In this document: positions 1 through 8,131 of the stretch, one piece after another
Layout: the number at the start of each line of letters is the position of its first letter
Numbering within the stretch: position 1 is the stretch's first letter
Assembly: GCA_038235385.1 (NCBI GenBank)
Contig: JBBSTY010000056.1
Location: 1-23,500, forward strand
Reading direction: 5' to 3'
DNA from: JBBSTY01 sp038235385
Lineage (GTDB): Bacteria > Actinomycetota > Acidimicrobiia > Acidimicrobiales > Acidimicrobilacustridaceae
Length of the DNA stretch: 23,500 bases
The notes under the pieces: model-generated
Told to the model about the DNA's origin: nothing
What the model saw: only the letters and a program-made list of their open reading frames with translations
Database searches by the model: none
Translations under genes and position numbers: made by a program

Positions 1-1
1 C

Positions 2-358
2 GGCTACCGCATGCTCACCGCCCAGAGCAAGGGTGTGGCGCCGGGCCCGGAGAGCTCGGTGATCAAGCTCTTGATGTCGGCCCATGCCTCCGAGGTCGGC
101 GACCTGGTCGAGGCGCTCCAGGGCGCGTCGGGCATGCTCGCCGACGAGTGGACGAACCAGTTCCTCAACCAGTGGAACGTGCGACTCGGCGGGGGAACCG
201 ACCAGGTGCAGCGCAACGTCATCGGTGAACGGGTCCTCGGACTGCCCGGCGAGCCCCGGGTGGACAAGGACGTGCCCTACCGCGAGCTGGCCCGACCGGC
301 ATCGTCGGCCAACACCTCGTCGGAATCGGTCGTCACGTCCTCCGTTCCCGCCAACTGA
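2..358 (+). CDS. Acyl-CoA dehydrogenase, C-terminal part (5' end outside window)
   Basis: The frame is open from the window edge to a TGA at 356-358, showing the last 118 residues. The stretch GGGTDQVQRNVIGERVLGLP followed by a PRVDKDVPYREL-like end is typical of the C-terminal helical domain of FAD-dependent acyl-CoA dehydrogenases. There the G-x-x-x-x-x-RN-x-IGER segment helps bind FAD at the dimer interface. The family oxidises acyl-CoA to 2-enoyl-CoA and passes electrons to ETF. The catalytic Glu and the N-terminal domains lie upstream, so substrate class cannot be judged. The last 20 or so residues are Ser/Thr-rich and look like a dispensable tail. The gene lies 92 bases upstream of an aldehyde dehydrogenase on the same strand. 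Family call is firm; substrate is unknown. Confidence 0.9.
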   Translation, partial: GYRMLTAQSKGVAPGPESSVIKLLMSAHASEVGDLVEALQGASGMLADEWTNQFLNQWNVRLGGGTDQVQRNVIGERVLGLPGEPRVDKDVPYRELARPASSANTSSESVVTSSVPAN

Positions 359-412
359 CCCAGCGCCGGGCCACACTGGCGTGTCCGCTGGTCGTCGTCG
401 GCCGCGACCGAC

Positions 413-429
413 GTGACCGATCGGGTCAC
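413..429. promoter_or_regulatory. Inverted repeat upstream of the aldehyde dehydrogenase
   Basis: GTGACC and GGTCAC form perfect 6-base arms around the 5-base spacer GATCG. The site ends 10 bases before the AGGGGAG ribosome-binding site (439-445) of the next gene. Size and placement fit an operator for a dimeric repressor. It could also be a chance palindrome in GC-rich DNA. No regulator gene is adjacent. Confidence 0.3.
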
Positions 430-450
430 CTTCGAACCAGGGGAGAGTCC

Positions 451-1899
451 ATGCACACGTTCGACGAGCTGTACATCGGTGGAGGGTGGGTCGCACCCGC
501 CGGCGACGGTGTGATCGAGGTCGTCTCGCCGGCGTCGGAGCAGGTCATCGGGCGCGTCCCGGACGGCACCCCGGCGGACATCGATGCCGCCGTGACGGCC
601 GCTCGTCGGGCGTTCGACGAGGGGCCATGGCCCCACATGAACCCCGTGGAACGCGCCGCCGTGCTGGGGCGGCTCTCGGCCGCCATCCAGGCGAGGGGCC
701 AGGAGTTCGCCGATCTCATCTCGTCGCAGAACGGTTCGCCGAAGTCGTGGTCGATCATGGGTCAGGTGTTCTCGTCGACCATGGTGCTCGACAGCTACGT
801 GGGCTTCGCCGAGACCTACGAGTGGGTGAACACCCGAACGGGCATGCTCGGTGGGACCACGCGCGTCCGGCGTGCCCCGGTCGGTGTCGTGGCGGCGATC
901 ACGCCGTGGAACGTCCCGCTCTTCATCGCCGCGCTCAAGCTCGCGCCGGCGATGGTGGCGGGGTGCACCATCGTGCTGAAGCCTGCGCCCGAGACCCCTC
1001 TCGACAGCTTCCTCTTGGCCGAGGCGGCCATCGAAGCCGGCGTTCCCGAGGGCGTGTTGAACATCGTCCCCGCCGGCCGCGAGAGCGGCGAGCACCTGGT
1101 GCGCCATCCCGGCATCGACAAGGTGAGCTTCACCGGATCGACGGCGGCCGGCCAGAAGATCGGCGAGATCTGCGGGTCCCAGCTCAAGCGGTGCACCCTC
1201 GAGCTCGGGGGGAAGTCGGCCGCGATCGTGCTCGAGGACGTGCAGTTCGACGATGCCCTGATGGGCGAGCTGGTGATGTCCGGACTGATGAACAACGGGC
1301 AGGTCTGCGGTGCGCAGAGTCGCATCCTGGTCCCGCGTTCGCGCTACGACGAGATCGTCGACTCGCTCGGCGCGGCCGTCGGGGCGCTCGTGGTCGGCGA
1401 CCCGCTCGACGACGCCACCCAGGTCGGTCCGCTCGTCGCCGAGCGCCAGCGCACCCGTGTGGAGGGCTACCTCGATGCCGGCAGGGCCGCCGGTGCCCGC
1501 GTCGTCACCGGCGGGGGACGTCCCGCCGGTCTGCCGACCGGTTGGTACATCGAGCCCACCGTGTTCGCCGATGTCGACAACGCCATGTCGATCGCGCAGG
1601 AGGAGATCTTCGGACCGGTTCTCTCGGTGATCCCCTACGAGGGCGAGGAGCAGGCCATCGCCATCGCCAACGACTCCGACTACGGCCTCTGCGGGTCGGT
1701 GTGGACCGCGGACCTGAACCACGGTGAGCAGGTTGCGGCCCGGGTGCGGACCGGCGTCGTCGCCATCAACTCGTCCACCATCGTGGACTTCAACAGCCCG
1801 TTCGGTGGGTTCAAGAAGTCCGGCATCGGTCGGGAGATGGGCCCCGAGGGCATCGATCCCTTCACCGAGTACCAGTCGATCATCCTGCCGGCAGGCTGA
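451..1899 (+). CDS. NAD(P)-dependent aldehyde dehydrogenase (ALDH superfamily)
   Basis: This 482-residue protein is full length for the ALDH superfamily, which oxidises aldehydes to carboxylic acids using NAD(P)+. Landmarks in order: TPWNVPLF with Asn154, VLKPAPETP with Lys177, the nucleotide-loop FTGSTAAGQ near 227, the general-base Glu251 in LELGGKS, the nucleophile Cys286 in NNGQVCGAQS, EEIFGPVLS near 385, and PFGGFKKSGIGRE near the C-terminus. All catalytic residues are present. The ATG is preceded at a good distance by AGGGGAG. The acyl-CoA dehydrogenase upstream suggests lipid or aromatic catabolism, but ALDH substrates cannot be read from sequence. It ends only 17 bases from the stop of the convergent gene. 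Confidence 0.93.
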   Translation: MHTFDELYIGGGWVAPAGDGVIEVVSPASEQVIGRVPDGTPADIDAAVTAARRAFDEGPWPHMNPVERAAVLGRLSAAIQARGQEFADLISSQNGSPKSWSIMGQVFSSTMVLDSYVGFAETYEWVNTRTGMLGGTTRVRRAPVGVVAAITPWNVPLFIAALKLAPAMVAGCTIVLKPAPETPLDSFLLAEAAIEAGVPEGVLNIVPAGRESGEHLVRHPGIDKVSFTGSTAAGQKIGEICGSQLKRCTLELGGKSAAIVLEDVQFDDALMGELVMSGLMNNGQVCGAQSRILVPRSRYDEIVDSLGAAVGALVVGDPLDDATQVGPLVAERQRTRVEGYLDAGRAAGARVVTGGGRPAGLPTGWYIEPTVFADVDNAMSIAQEEIFGPVLSVIPYEGEEQAIAIANDSDYGLCGSVWTADLNHGEQVAARVRTGVVAINSSTIVDFNSPFGGFKKSGIGREMGPEGIDPFTEYQSIILPAG

Positions 1900-1916
1900 A
1901 CCGCAGCTCGCGCTCG

Positions 1917-3038
1917 CTAGCGGGCGATGGTGCTGCTCCAGTCGGTGAAGCCGGAGGGGAGGTGGAGCCCGAAGGTGCCGTGCTCGAAGAGCCCGTAGCC
2001 GACGTCGTCGCCGATGCGCCCTCGACCGATGTGGTCGAGGAGCCCCAGGGCGACCCGCCCCATGACCTCGGGGTCGGTGTGGTCGACGACGCCCGACTCG
2101 ATCCAGTTCCGACCCCGCCACTGGCCATGGCCCCAGTCGGGGTCACCGCCGTAGCCCGATCCGCAGTTGAGGGCGACGTGGGAGAGCATGGTGACCTCGA
2201 GCTCGAAGGGGGTTCCGTCGGGTTCGGTGAGGCCGATGGTGGCGTCGGTGGGGATCCGGGTCCCGGGTCGGTAGCGGATGTCGGCACGAGGCCATCCGAG
2301 CTGCTCGGGCCGGCGACCCGACGACGCCGGGTGCACCCGGACCGCCTCGTTGAGGATCCGGTGGCCGTCGCCCTCCTCCTGGAGGATGAGCACGATGGCG
2401 TAGTCGTCGAAGCGCAGCGGCACGTAGAGCCACCAGAACCCGAAGTCGGGATCGGTCTCGGCTGCGCCACGCCCGGGCGGCTCCGCCTCGCCGACCGGTC
2501 GGATGCCCCAGGACCGGTCGCGGCTGCCGAACCACTCGTCGTCGGTGACCGAGAAGTCGTGACCATCGACGCGCAGCGAACCCGACCACGTCCCGACCTG
2601 CGCGAAGCGACAGGCGTCGAGGATGGTCTTGTCGCCCTGGTGCATGATGTGGCGCGGCTCCTCGATGGCGGGGAAGGACCCGGTCCAGGTGAGGTCGAAG
2701 GAGATGCCGTGGTCGTCGGCGTCGAGGACGAGCCGAAGCTTCTCGAGGGGTTCGATGACCTCGATGCGGTAGGGACCCACGGCCTGGTTCAACCGGTCCT
2801 GGCTGATGGCGTCGGACATGCGCACCGAGCGCTGCTCGTCACCGATCCGGACCGTCGCGTACGCATCCATGACCCCGAGGTTCGGGTAGTACCCGAGGCC
2901 GGTGACCAGGAAGACGTCGCCGTCACGGTTGCCTGCGTTGAAGTAGCAGCGGTCGTAGGCGTTGCGGTCGCTCGATGCCATCTGCTCGAGCGAGAGCGGC
3001 GCCTGATGGATCGGGTACTCGTCGAGCGGGACGGGCAT
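1917..3038 (-). CDS. Uncharacterised protein, possibly CrtC/AttH lipocalin-like
   Basis: The 373-residue protein has no signal peptide or membrane segment. It is rich in beta-strand-like sequence and Trp/Tyr. A central DDEWFGSRDRSWGIRPVG segment (about 165-185) resembles the SWG-R motif I associate with actinobacterial lipocalin-like domains related to the hydroxyneurosporene-synthase/AttH fold. That link is from memory and tentative. The N-terminal third (YFNAGNRDGDVFLVTGLGYY) and the middle (TWTGSFPAIEEP) would fit strands of a first barrel, and the rest a second. No catalytic residues can be named. The ATG is preceded by GAGGAG at six bases, so the start is well supported. It may take part in lipid or terpenoid handling, judging only by its neighbours. 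Confidence 0.8.
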   Translation of the reverse strand: MPVPLDEYPIHQAPLSLEQMASSDRNAYDRCYFNAGNRDGDVFLVTGLGYYPNLGVMDAYATVRIGDEQRSVRMSDAISQDRLNQAVGPYRIEVIEPLEKLRLVLDADDHGISFDLTWTGSFPAIEEPRHIMHQGDKTILDACRFAQVGTWSGSLRVDGHDFSVTDDEWFGSRDRSWGIRPVGEAEPPGRGAAETDPDFGFWWLYVPLRFDDYAIVLILQEEGDGHRILNEAVRVHPASSGRRPEQLGWPRADIRYRPGTRIPTDATIGLTEPDGTPFELEVTMLSHVALNCGSGYGGDPDWGHGQWRGRNWIESGVVDHTDPEVMGRVALGLLDHIGRGRIGDDVGYGLFEHGTFGLHLPSGFTDWSSTIAR

Positions 3039-3240
3039 CGGGCGCTCCTCGTTGGCGGGGCGGCCGACGGGTCCGGCGAGGACGGGTCGCCCCCTCCGCT
3101 CCTGACAGCCTCTCGGGATCCGGCCACCCTAGTGGGGTGACCGCAGGCGGCGTTCGCCCGCGTGCCCTCGGTCAACGCGATGTTCCGGCCATCTGGTGCT
3201 CCGTGCTCGCTCATGCGTCGGTCTCGTCGCGAGCCTCGGC
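3039..3240. other. Intergenic region between cheA end and the uncharacterised gene
   Basis: These 202 bases hold the probable promoter of the minus-strand gene starting at 3038. A TAGGGT -10-like box lies on the minus strand at 3131-3126, but no convincing -35 sits at the right distance. The same spot forms a small CACCC/GGGTG inverted repeat. No small gene with a ribosome-binding site was found. Confidence 0.35.
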
Positions 3241-6000
3241 TCAGTGGCCGTCGAGGCCGTCGATCGACGGGTCGACGGACAACAGGACCTCGATGGGCTC
3301 GGGCCCGCCCAGCAGCGAGGTGTGCCACACCACCGGCGCATCGATGCGTGGCGCCGCGCCCCGGAGCAGGTAGATGACATCGTCCGCCGTGCGCTCGGGG
3401 CGCATCGGGGTGCTCAGCGTGACCGACAGCGCGTGGTCGTCGGCCAGTGCCGCCACGAACTGCGAGCCGAGCATGTTGGCCAACTCGTCGATGGCCGCGT
3501 CACGCTGATCCGGATGGGCACCCATCACTTCGAGCAGCCGCGTCTCGGCCACGATCGCGAAGACGAGGACGGCCCGGAGGTCACCGCCGAGGGTGAACGC
3601 GACCGGGGCGACCTCGGCGTGCGCCAGCACCGCGGCGGCCACGTCGGCGACGTCTCGCGACGTCGTGTCGCTGACAGTGCTGGACGACCGGATGTAGTGA
3701 TCGAGCACCGGCTGGGTGCGACGCACACCGGACTCGAACAGCGTTCGCTCACCGGCACGGCGCTCATCGAGGGCAGCGCGGTCGGGCACGTCAGGACCGA
3801 GGTCGGGTGGCGGGTCGGCGTCGATGCCGCCGGTGGCGCGGACAGCCCACGGCGCCGACGGGGCGTCGGGGAGGTCGTCGAGTCCACCTGCGTCCGGCGT
3901 CGCCTCCTGGATCCCGGTGGCCGTCGCGCGGCGGTTGCCATCGACCGTTCGACCGTGCGCGAAGTGGTCGACGAGCGCCGCGATGTCGAGGACGAGAGCC
4001 AGACGGCCGTCGGCGATGGAGGCGACGCCGGCCAGGTGGTCGAGACCAGTCGCCAACGGGACCGGGCGCACGACCATCTGGTCGTGGCCGATCAACTCGT
4101 CGACCGTGAGGACGTACGGCCTCCCCACCGTCTCGATGACGACGGCCGGGCACGGCGCCTCGATGGCGGCCCCTTGGGCCAACGAGGGCCCCCCGTCGAT
4201 GACGGGCAGGAGCCCCGATCGGTGAGCCACGGCCCATCCGGTGGGACCAGGGGCTCGTCGGATCGCTCCCGAGCGCACGGCGACGGTCTCGAGCAGCCGG
4301 TTGAGCGGGAGCGCCCAGAGCTCGGATCCGACGCGCACGACGAGTGCATCGACGACGACCAGCGAGAGGGGGAGGCGGATGCGGAAGGTCGTTCCCTCGT
4401 CCGCGGTCGAGTCGACCTCGACGCCTCCTCCGAAGTGGTTGACGGCGCTCCGGACGACGTCGAGCCCGACGCCACGGCCCGACACGAGGCTGACGTCGTC
4501 GTTGGTCGAGAACCCCGGCATGAAGATGAGATCGAGGAGCGCGGCGCGGTCGAGCGTCGCCACGTCGCGCTCGTCGAGGAGTCCCCGGGCGACGGCCTTG
4601 GCCGTGATCCGCTCGACATCGAGACCACCTCCGTCGTCGACGACCTCGAACTGGACCTGGTTGCCCTGCTGCTCGGCCCGCAGGAGCAGCGAGCCCTGCG
4701 GCGGCTTGCCCAGCTCGACGCGTCGTTCGGGAGGTTCGATCCCGTGGTCGATCGCGTTGCGCAGGAGGTGCACGAGCGGTTGCAGGATCTCGTCTGCGAC
4801 GCTGCGGTCGACCTCGGTTCCCTCGCCCTCCACGATGAGCGACACCGGCACGCCGAGCTCTCGGGCGGTCTCGCGGACGAGCCGGCCCAGACGGCTGAAG
4901 ACGGGTGCGATCGGCACCGTACGCACCCGTTGGACCAGCCGCTCGAGGTCCGCGACGGTGCGACGGAGATCGGCCAGCGCCTGCGTGACCTCGACATCAT
5001 CGGTGCCGTCGACCAGGGCATCGAGGCGGTTCCGCTCGATCACCAGCTCCCCGACGACTTCGAGCAGGGCATCCAGCCGACGGGCCTCGACTCGAACCGT
5101 CGGCGCCGCCGTCGGTGAGGAGTCGTGCCTGGCCGCTCGTGGGTCCTCCGCACGGCCGCTGGCGCGAGGGTCCGATGGGGGTGGGTTCGTGTGCTCCCGG
5201 GCACCCTTGTCGTCCCCGTCCCCGCTCCCGTCCGCATCGGACGGTTGGTGCTCCACGACGTCGTCGATGTCGCGAATCGCTCGGACCCGGGTCAACAGCT
5301 CCCGGAGCGCCCGATCGCGGTCGGATGCAGCGGGTAGATCGACACCGATGAGGAACTCGCGGGTGGATCCGGCCGTGATCTGGTCGCGCTCGGGGACGGT
5401 GAACACGATCGTCGCGTCCCTGCCGACCTGGCGCATGAGCACGGCGGCGCGCGCCCCCGGGAGGTCCGAACCAGGGGCGAGCGTGACCCGCAGCACGGCG
5501 CCGACCGCCGGGAGGTCGGCGAGACGTCGATCGGAGTGGGCGCTCGGCGCGTCGTCGCCGGTTCCTCCGGATGGACCCGGCACCAGATCATCGGCTCCGG
5601 GACCGGCCAGGGACCGGAGCTGGTCGAGGACCGACCGATGATCCGGCGGGGGACCGTCGCCCGACAGCGTGTCGACGATGTCGCCCATGGCGTCGGCGGC
5701 GACGACGAGGACGTCGATGTCGCCGGCCGTGGGCGACCGGGTGCCGGCACGGTAGCGGTCGAGCAGGTCCTCGCACGCGTGGGCGAGGTGGTTGAGATCG
5801 ACGATGCCCTCCATCGCCGACATGCCCTTGAGGCTGTGCGCGAGCCGGAACAGCTCCCGCAGCGTCTCGCTGTCGCTGGTGGGCTCGACACGTCGGGGGT
5901 CGTCGCGCTCGGCCACGGACGTTTCGAGGTCGGCCACACCGGTGGCGAAGGACTCGGCCAGCTCCGCCGCCTCCGCGAGGAACGCGGTGCTCACCGTCAC
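3241..6000 (-). CDS. cheA: Chemotaxis histidine kinase CheA with C-terminal CheC/CheX-like domain
   Basis: The 919-residue protein starts with GTG in a GTGA overlap with the preceding stop; a second GTG at 5994 is an alternative. Domains in order: HPt/P1 with His55 in LAHSLKG; a P2-like ferredoxin fold (about 168-250); a low-complexity linker; P3 dimerisation helices (from about 301, EARRLDALLEVVGELV); P4 ATPase with N-box Asn415 (LLRNAIDHG), VVDDGGGLD, PGFST and GRGVGLDVV; and a CheW-like P5 (about 543-685). After P5, where CheA normally ends, come a 70-residue linker and a domain (about 755-919). That domain carries Glu839-x2-Asn842-x22-Pro865, the signature of CheC/CheX/FliY CheY-P phosphatases. 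The first position of the motif, usually Asp/Ser, is Ala835 with Asp834 beside it. The protein should autophosphorylate and phosphorylate CheY. The extra domain may dephosphorylate it. Confidence 0.93.
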   Translation of the reverse strand: MTVSTAFLAEAAELAESFATGVADLETSVAERDDPRRVEPTSDSETLRELFRLAHSLKGMSAMEGIVDLNHLAHACEDLLDRYRAGTRSPTAGDIDVLVVAADAMGDIVDTLSGDGPPPDHRSVLDQLRSLAGPGADDLVPGPSGGTGDDAPSAHSDRRLADLPAVGAVLRVTLAPGSDLPGARAAVLMRQVGRDATIVFTVPERDQITAGSTREFLIGVDLPAASDRDRALRELLTRVRAIRDIDDVVEHQPSDADGSGDGDDKGAREHTNPPPSDPRASGRAEDPRAARHDSSPTAAPTVRVEARRLDALLEVVGELVIERNRLDALVDGTDDVEVTQALADLRRTVADLERLVQRVRTVPIAPVFSRLGRLVRETARELGVPVSLIVEGEGTEVDRSVADEILQPLVHLLRNAIDHGIEPPERRVELGKPPQGSLLLRAEQQGNQVQFEVVDDGGGLDVERITAKAVARGLLDERDVATLDRAALLDLIFMPGFSTNDDVSLVSGRGVGLDVVRSAVNHFGGGVEVDSTADEGTTFRIRLPLSLVVVDALVVRVGSELWALPLNRLLETVAVRSGAIRRAPGPTGWAVAHRSGLLPVIDGGPSLAQGAAIEAPCPAVVIETVGRPYVLTVDELIGHDQMVVRPVPLATGLDHLAGVASIADGRLALVLDIAALVDHFAHGRTVDGNRRATATGIQEATPDAGGLDDLPDAPSAPWAVRATGGIDADPPPDLGPDVPDRAALDERRAGERTLFESGVRRTQPVLDHYIRSSSTVSDTTSRDVADVAAAVLAHAEVAPVAFTLGGDLRAVLVFAIVAETRLLEVMGAHPDQRDAAIDELANMLGSQFVAALADDHALSVTLSTPMRPERTADDVIYLLRGAAPRIDAPVVWHTSLLGGPEPIEVLLSVDPSIDGLDGH

Positions 6001-7478
6001 GAGCCGACCCAGGGTTCCGTGCGTCGATAGAGGCCCGGTGCGATGCGCTCGAGCCCGTGGGTCTCGGGCCGGAGGATCCGCTCGGCGCCCCCGAGGAGGA
6101 GCGAGCCGCCGAGCTCCAGCGAGGTCGTGATGGCGTCGAGCAACCGCTCGCGACCGGCCTGGTTGAGGTAGATCATGAGGTTCCGGCACACGACGAGTTG
6201 GAACGGCGGCCGCACCGGACTCGTCGCCGGACCATCGATGACGTCGTGCTGGTCGTAGCGGATCGTGGACCGGATCTCGGGATCGATGGTCCAGGTGTCG
6301 CCGTGCCGAGCGAACCATCGAGCTCGGCGATCGAGGTGGTGCGGTCCGTCGGGAAGCTCGCTGACCGCGAGGTCGTCGTAGGTTCCCCTCCTGGCCGAAC
6401 GGATGCGTGACCGGTTCACGTCCGTCGCCCAGATGCGGGGATGGCGCCCCGATTCGGCGACCACCATGGCGATCGAGCACGTCTCGGACCCGTCGGCGCA
6501 ACCCGGGTTCCAGATGTGCGGCGCCGGGCCGAGCGTGGGGACGACCAGTTCCGCGAGGTCATCCCAGCGCGCCCGGTCGCGGAAGAAGCCGGTGACGTTG
6601 ATGGTGATCCGGTCGAGGAGGGCCTGGCGGAGCTCGGGGTGGCGCTCGAGCTCGCTGGAGAGCAGGTCGAGGTCCCAGCCGTGCTGGGTGGCGAAGGCGG
6701 TCAGGTTGCGCAGGAGCTGCGGTGCCTTGAACGAGCGCAGATCGATGCCCTCGCGGCGCTGCAGCACGCCGAAGACGCGCGTCGCCGCCTCCGGCCCGCG
6801 ACGGGCGTGCCGTGTGATCGCACCCCGTGTCGGCCCGGCGTCGTCCGACGACGTGCGGGTCGTGCGCCTCGATCGGTGGGCGGTCCTGGTGCGATCGGAT
6901 CGCCACGCGTCCTCGAGCGCCGCCGCCAGCGCACCCGGTGGACCGGTGAGCGACGCGAGCCTCGCCGCTCGGATGCGAGCGGGCATCCCGTCGACGATGC
7001 AACTCGCCCGGTCCTGCACGAGCACCTGTCCGCCGGCATCTCGGACGGCCCGGGCACCGTCGACGCCGTCGGATCCGACCCCGGAAAGCACGACGGCCGT
7101 GGTGCCGGCGCCGAACTCGTCGGCGAGGTCGGCGAGGGTGAGGTCAGCCCGCGGTCGGAGCCCACCGATCGGGGGTTCGTGATCGAGGCGCACCCGGCGG
7201 TGGCGAACTCGCAGGTGGGAGTCGCCGGGCGCCACGATGATCTCGCCCGATCGCAACAGGGTTCCCGAACGGGCTTCGCGGATGCCGAGCTCGTACCGGT
7301 GGGCAAGGCGATCGGCGAACCGACCGGTGAAGGATGCGGGAAGGTGCTGGACGATCAGGACCGGGCACGGGGGGGCGCCGGTGAGCTGCTCGAGGAACGC
7401 GCCGATGGCCTGGGGCCCCCCGGTCGACGCGGCGATGCACACCACCGCGGGTGGTCGCAGCTCGGGGTCGCCGCTCAT
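5997..7478 (-). CDS. CheB methylesterase-CheR methyltransferase fusion
   Basis: The protein has 493 residues and starts with the ATG of an ATGA overlap with cheW. Residues about 10-190 are a CheB catalytic domain with the complete triad: Ser18 in AASTGGP, His45 in QHLPASFTGRFADRL and Asp137 in SGVGSDGVDGA. There is no receiver domain, so control by CheA phosphorylation is not expected in the usual way. A basic Arg/Thr-rich linker leads to CheR (about 225-493), recognised by INVTGFFRD, ATDVNRSRIRSARRGTYDD and VVCRNLMIYLN. The SAM-binding motif reads NPGCADGSETCS (about 323-334) where CheR normally has GCSTGEEPYS, so methyltransferase activity may be altered. CheB removes and CheR adds methyl groups on receptor glutamates. 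Having both in one chain fixes them at 1:1. Confidence 0.92.
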   Translation of the reverse strand: MSGDPELRPPAVVCIAASTGGPQAIGAFLEQLTGAPPCPVLIVQHLPASFTGRFADRLAHRYELGIREARSGTLLRSGEIIVAPGDSHLRVRHRRVRLDHEPPIGGLRPRADLTLADLADEFGAGTTAVVLSGVGSDGVDGARAVRDAGGQVLVQDRASCIVDGMPARIRAARLASLTGPPGALAAALEDAWRSDRTRTAHRSRRTTRTSSDDAGPTRGAITRHARRGPEAATRVFGVLQRREGIDLRSFKAPQLLRNLTAFATQHGWDLDLLSSELERHPELRQALLDRITINVTGFFRDRARWDDLAELVVPTLGPAPHIWNPGCADGSETCSIAMVVAESGRHPRIWATDVNRSRIRSARRGTYDDLAVSELPDGPHHLDRRARWFARHGDTWTIDPEIRSTIRYDQHDVIDGPATSPVRPPFQLVVCRNLMIYLNQAGRERLLDAITTSLELGGSLLLGGAERILRPETHGLERIAPGLYRRTEPWVGS

Positions 7479-8131
7479 GTGCGGCCGGGATCCATCGAAC
7501 GATCCGGCGTCGGGTCGTGGGCCGCCAGCGCCGCATGGACGAGGGCCGACGGGTCGATCACCGGGAGCACCGTGCCGTCGATCTCCGCCGTGGCGATGAC
7601 GACGGCGGCGGGGAGTCGATCGCCATCGGGTGAGCCCGGCGCGGGTTCGGCGGGAACCACCTGATCGACGTGGTCGACCACGATCCCGACGGCGCCATCG
7701 CTGGTGGAGATCACGACGATGCGGTGCAGAGGAGCAGGGACGGTGCCAGGCACCAACAGGGGACGAGGGTCGATCACCGCGACGATGCGACCGCGGACGC
7801 TGGTGACGCCGACGATCGCCGGCGCAGCACCCGGAAGGCGGGTGCACGTCGCGGCGACGAGCACCTCCTCGACCGAGGCGACGTCGACGAGGAACGATCG
7901 GTCGCCGATCGAGAACCGCACCATCCGGGGTCGCTCGTCGATGGCGTCGTCCGTGTCATCGACCGCGTCATCGACCGTGCCCTCACCGTCGAACGCGCCG
8001 TGCCGGCGGCGTGCTCCCGGGTCGGACCCGTCGGGTGTCGTCCTGCCCGGTCCCCGGTCGCTCGGCGAGGAACCCACGATGCTCGCGGCATCGTCATCGG
8101 CACCCGGTTCGACCACGGATCCTGAGCTCAT
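7475..8131 (-). CDS. cheW: CheW-like coupling protein with acidic N-terminal extension
   Basis: The 218-residue protein has a CheW domain from about residue 67. It begins MVRFSIGDRSFLVDVASVEEVL, followed by TRLPGAAPAIVGVTSVRGRIVAVIDPRPLL and a second half ending in VLPVIDPSALV. The first 66 residues are Ser/Asp-rich, disordered-looking and absent from typical CheW (about 150-170 residues). The start ATG overlaps the receptor gene's stop and the end overlaps the next start, both as ATGA, so translational coupling is likely. Its role is to dock CheA to the receptor encoded just upstream. Confidence 0.92.
   Translation of the reverse strand: MSSGSVVEPGADDDAASIVGSSPSDRGPGRTTPDGSDPGARRRHGAFDGEGTVDDAVDDTDDAIDERPRMVRFSIGDRSFLVDVASVEEVLVAATCTRLPGAAPAIVGVTSVRGRIVAVIDPRPLLVPGTVPAPLHRIVVISTSDGAVGIVVDHVDQVVPAEPAPGSPDGDRLPAAVVIATAEIDGTVLPVIDPSALVHAALAAHDPTPDRSMDPGRT

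Noticed and set aside
277..2121. 614-codon minus-strand open frame over the acyl-CoA and aldehyde dehydrogenase genes
   Set aside because: Arg/His/Gly/Asp-rich translation with no recognisable motif, opposite two clear family members; a high-GC shadow.
3196..5118. 640-codon plus-strand open frame opposite cheA
   Set aside because: Low-complexity Arg/Asp/Val translation without domains, antisense to conserved kinase motifs.
6001..6501. N-terminal extension of the CheA frame to 6501
   Set aside because: It lies entirely within the CheR-coding sequence in another frame and is Arg/Pro-rich. The GTG at 6000 gives a normal HPt N-terminus.
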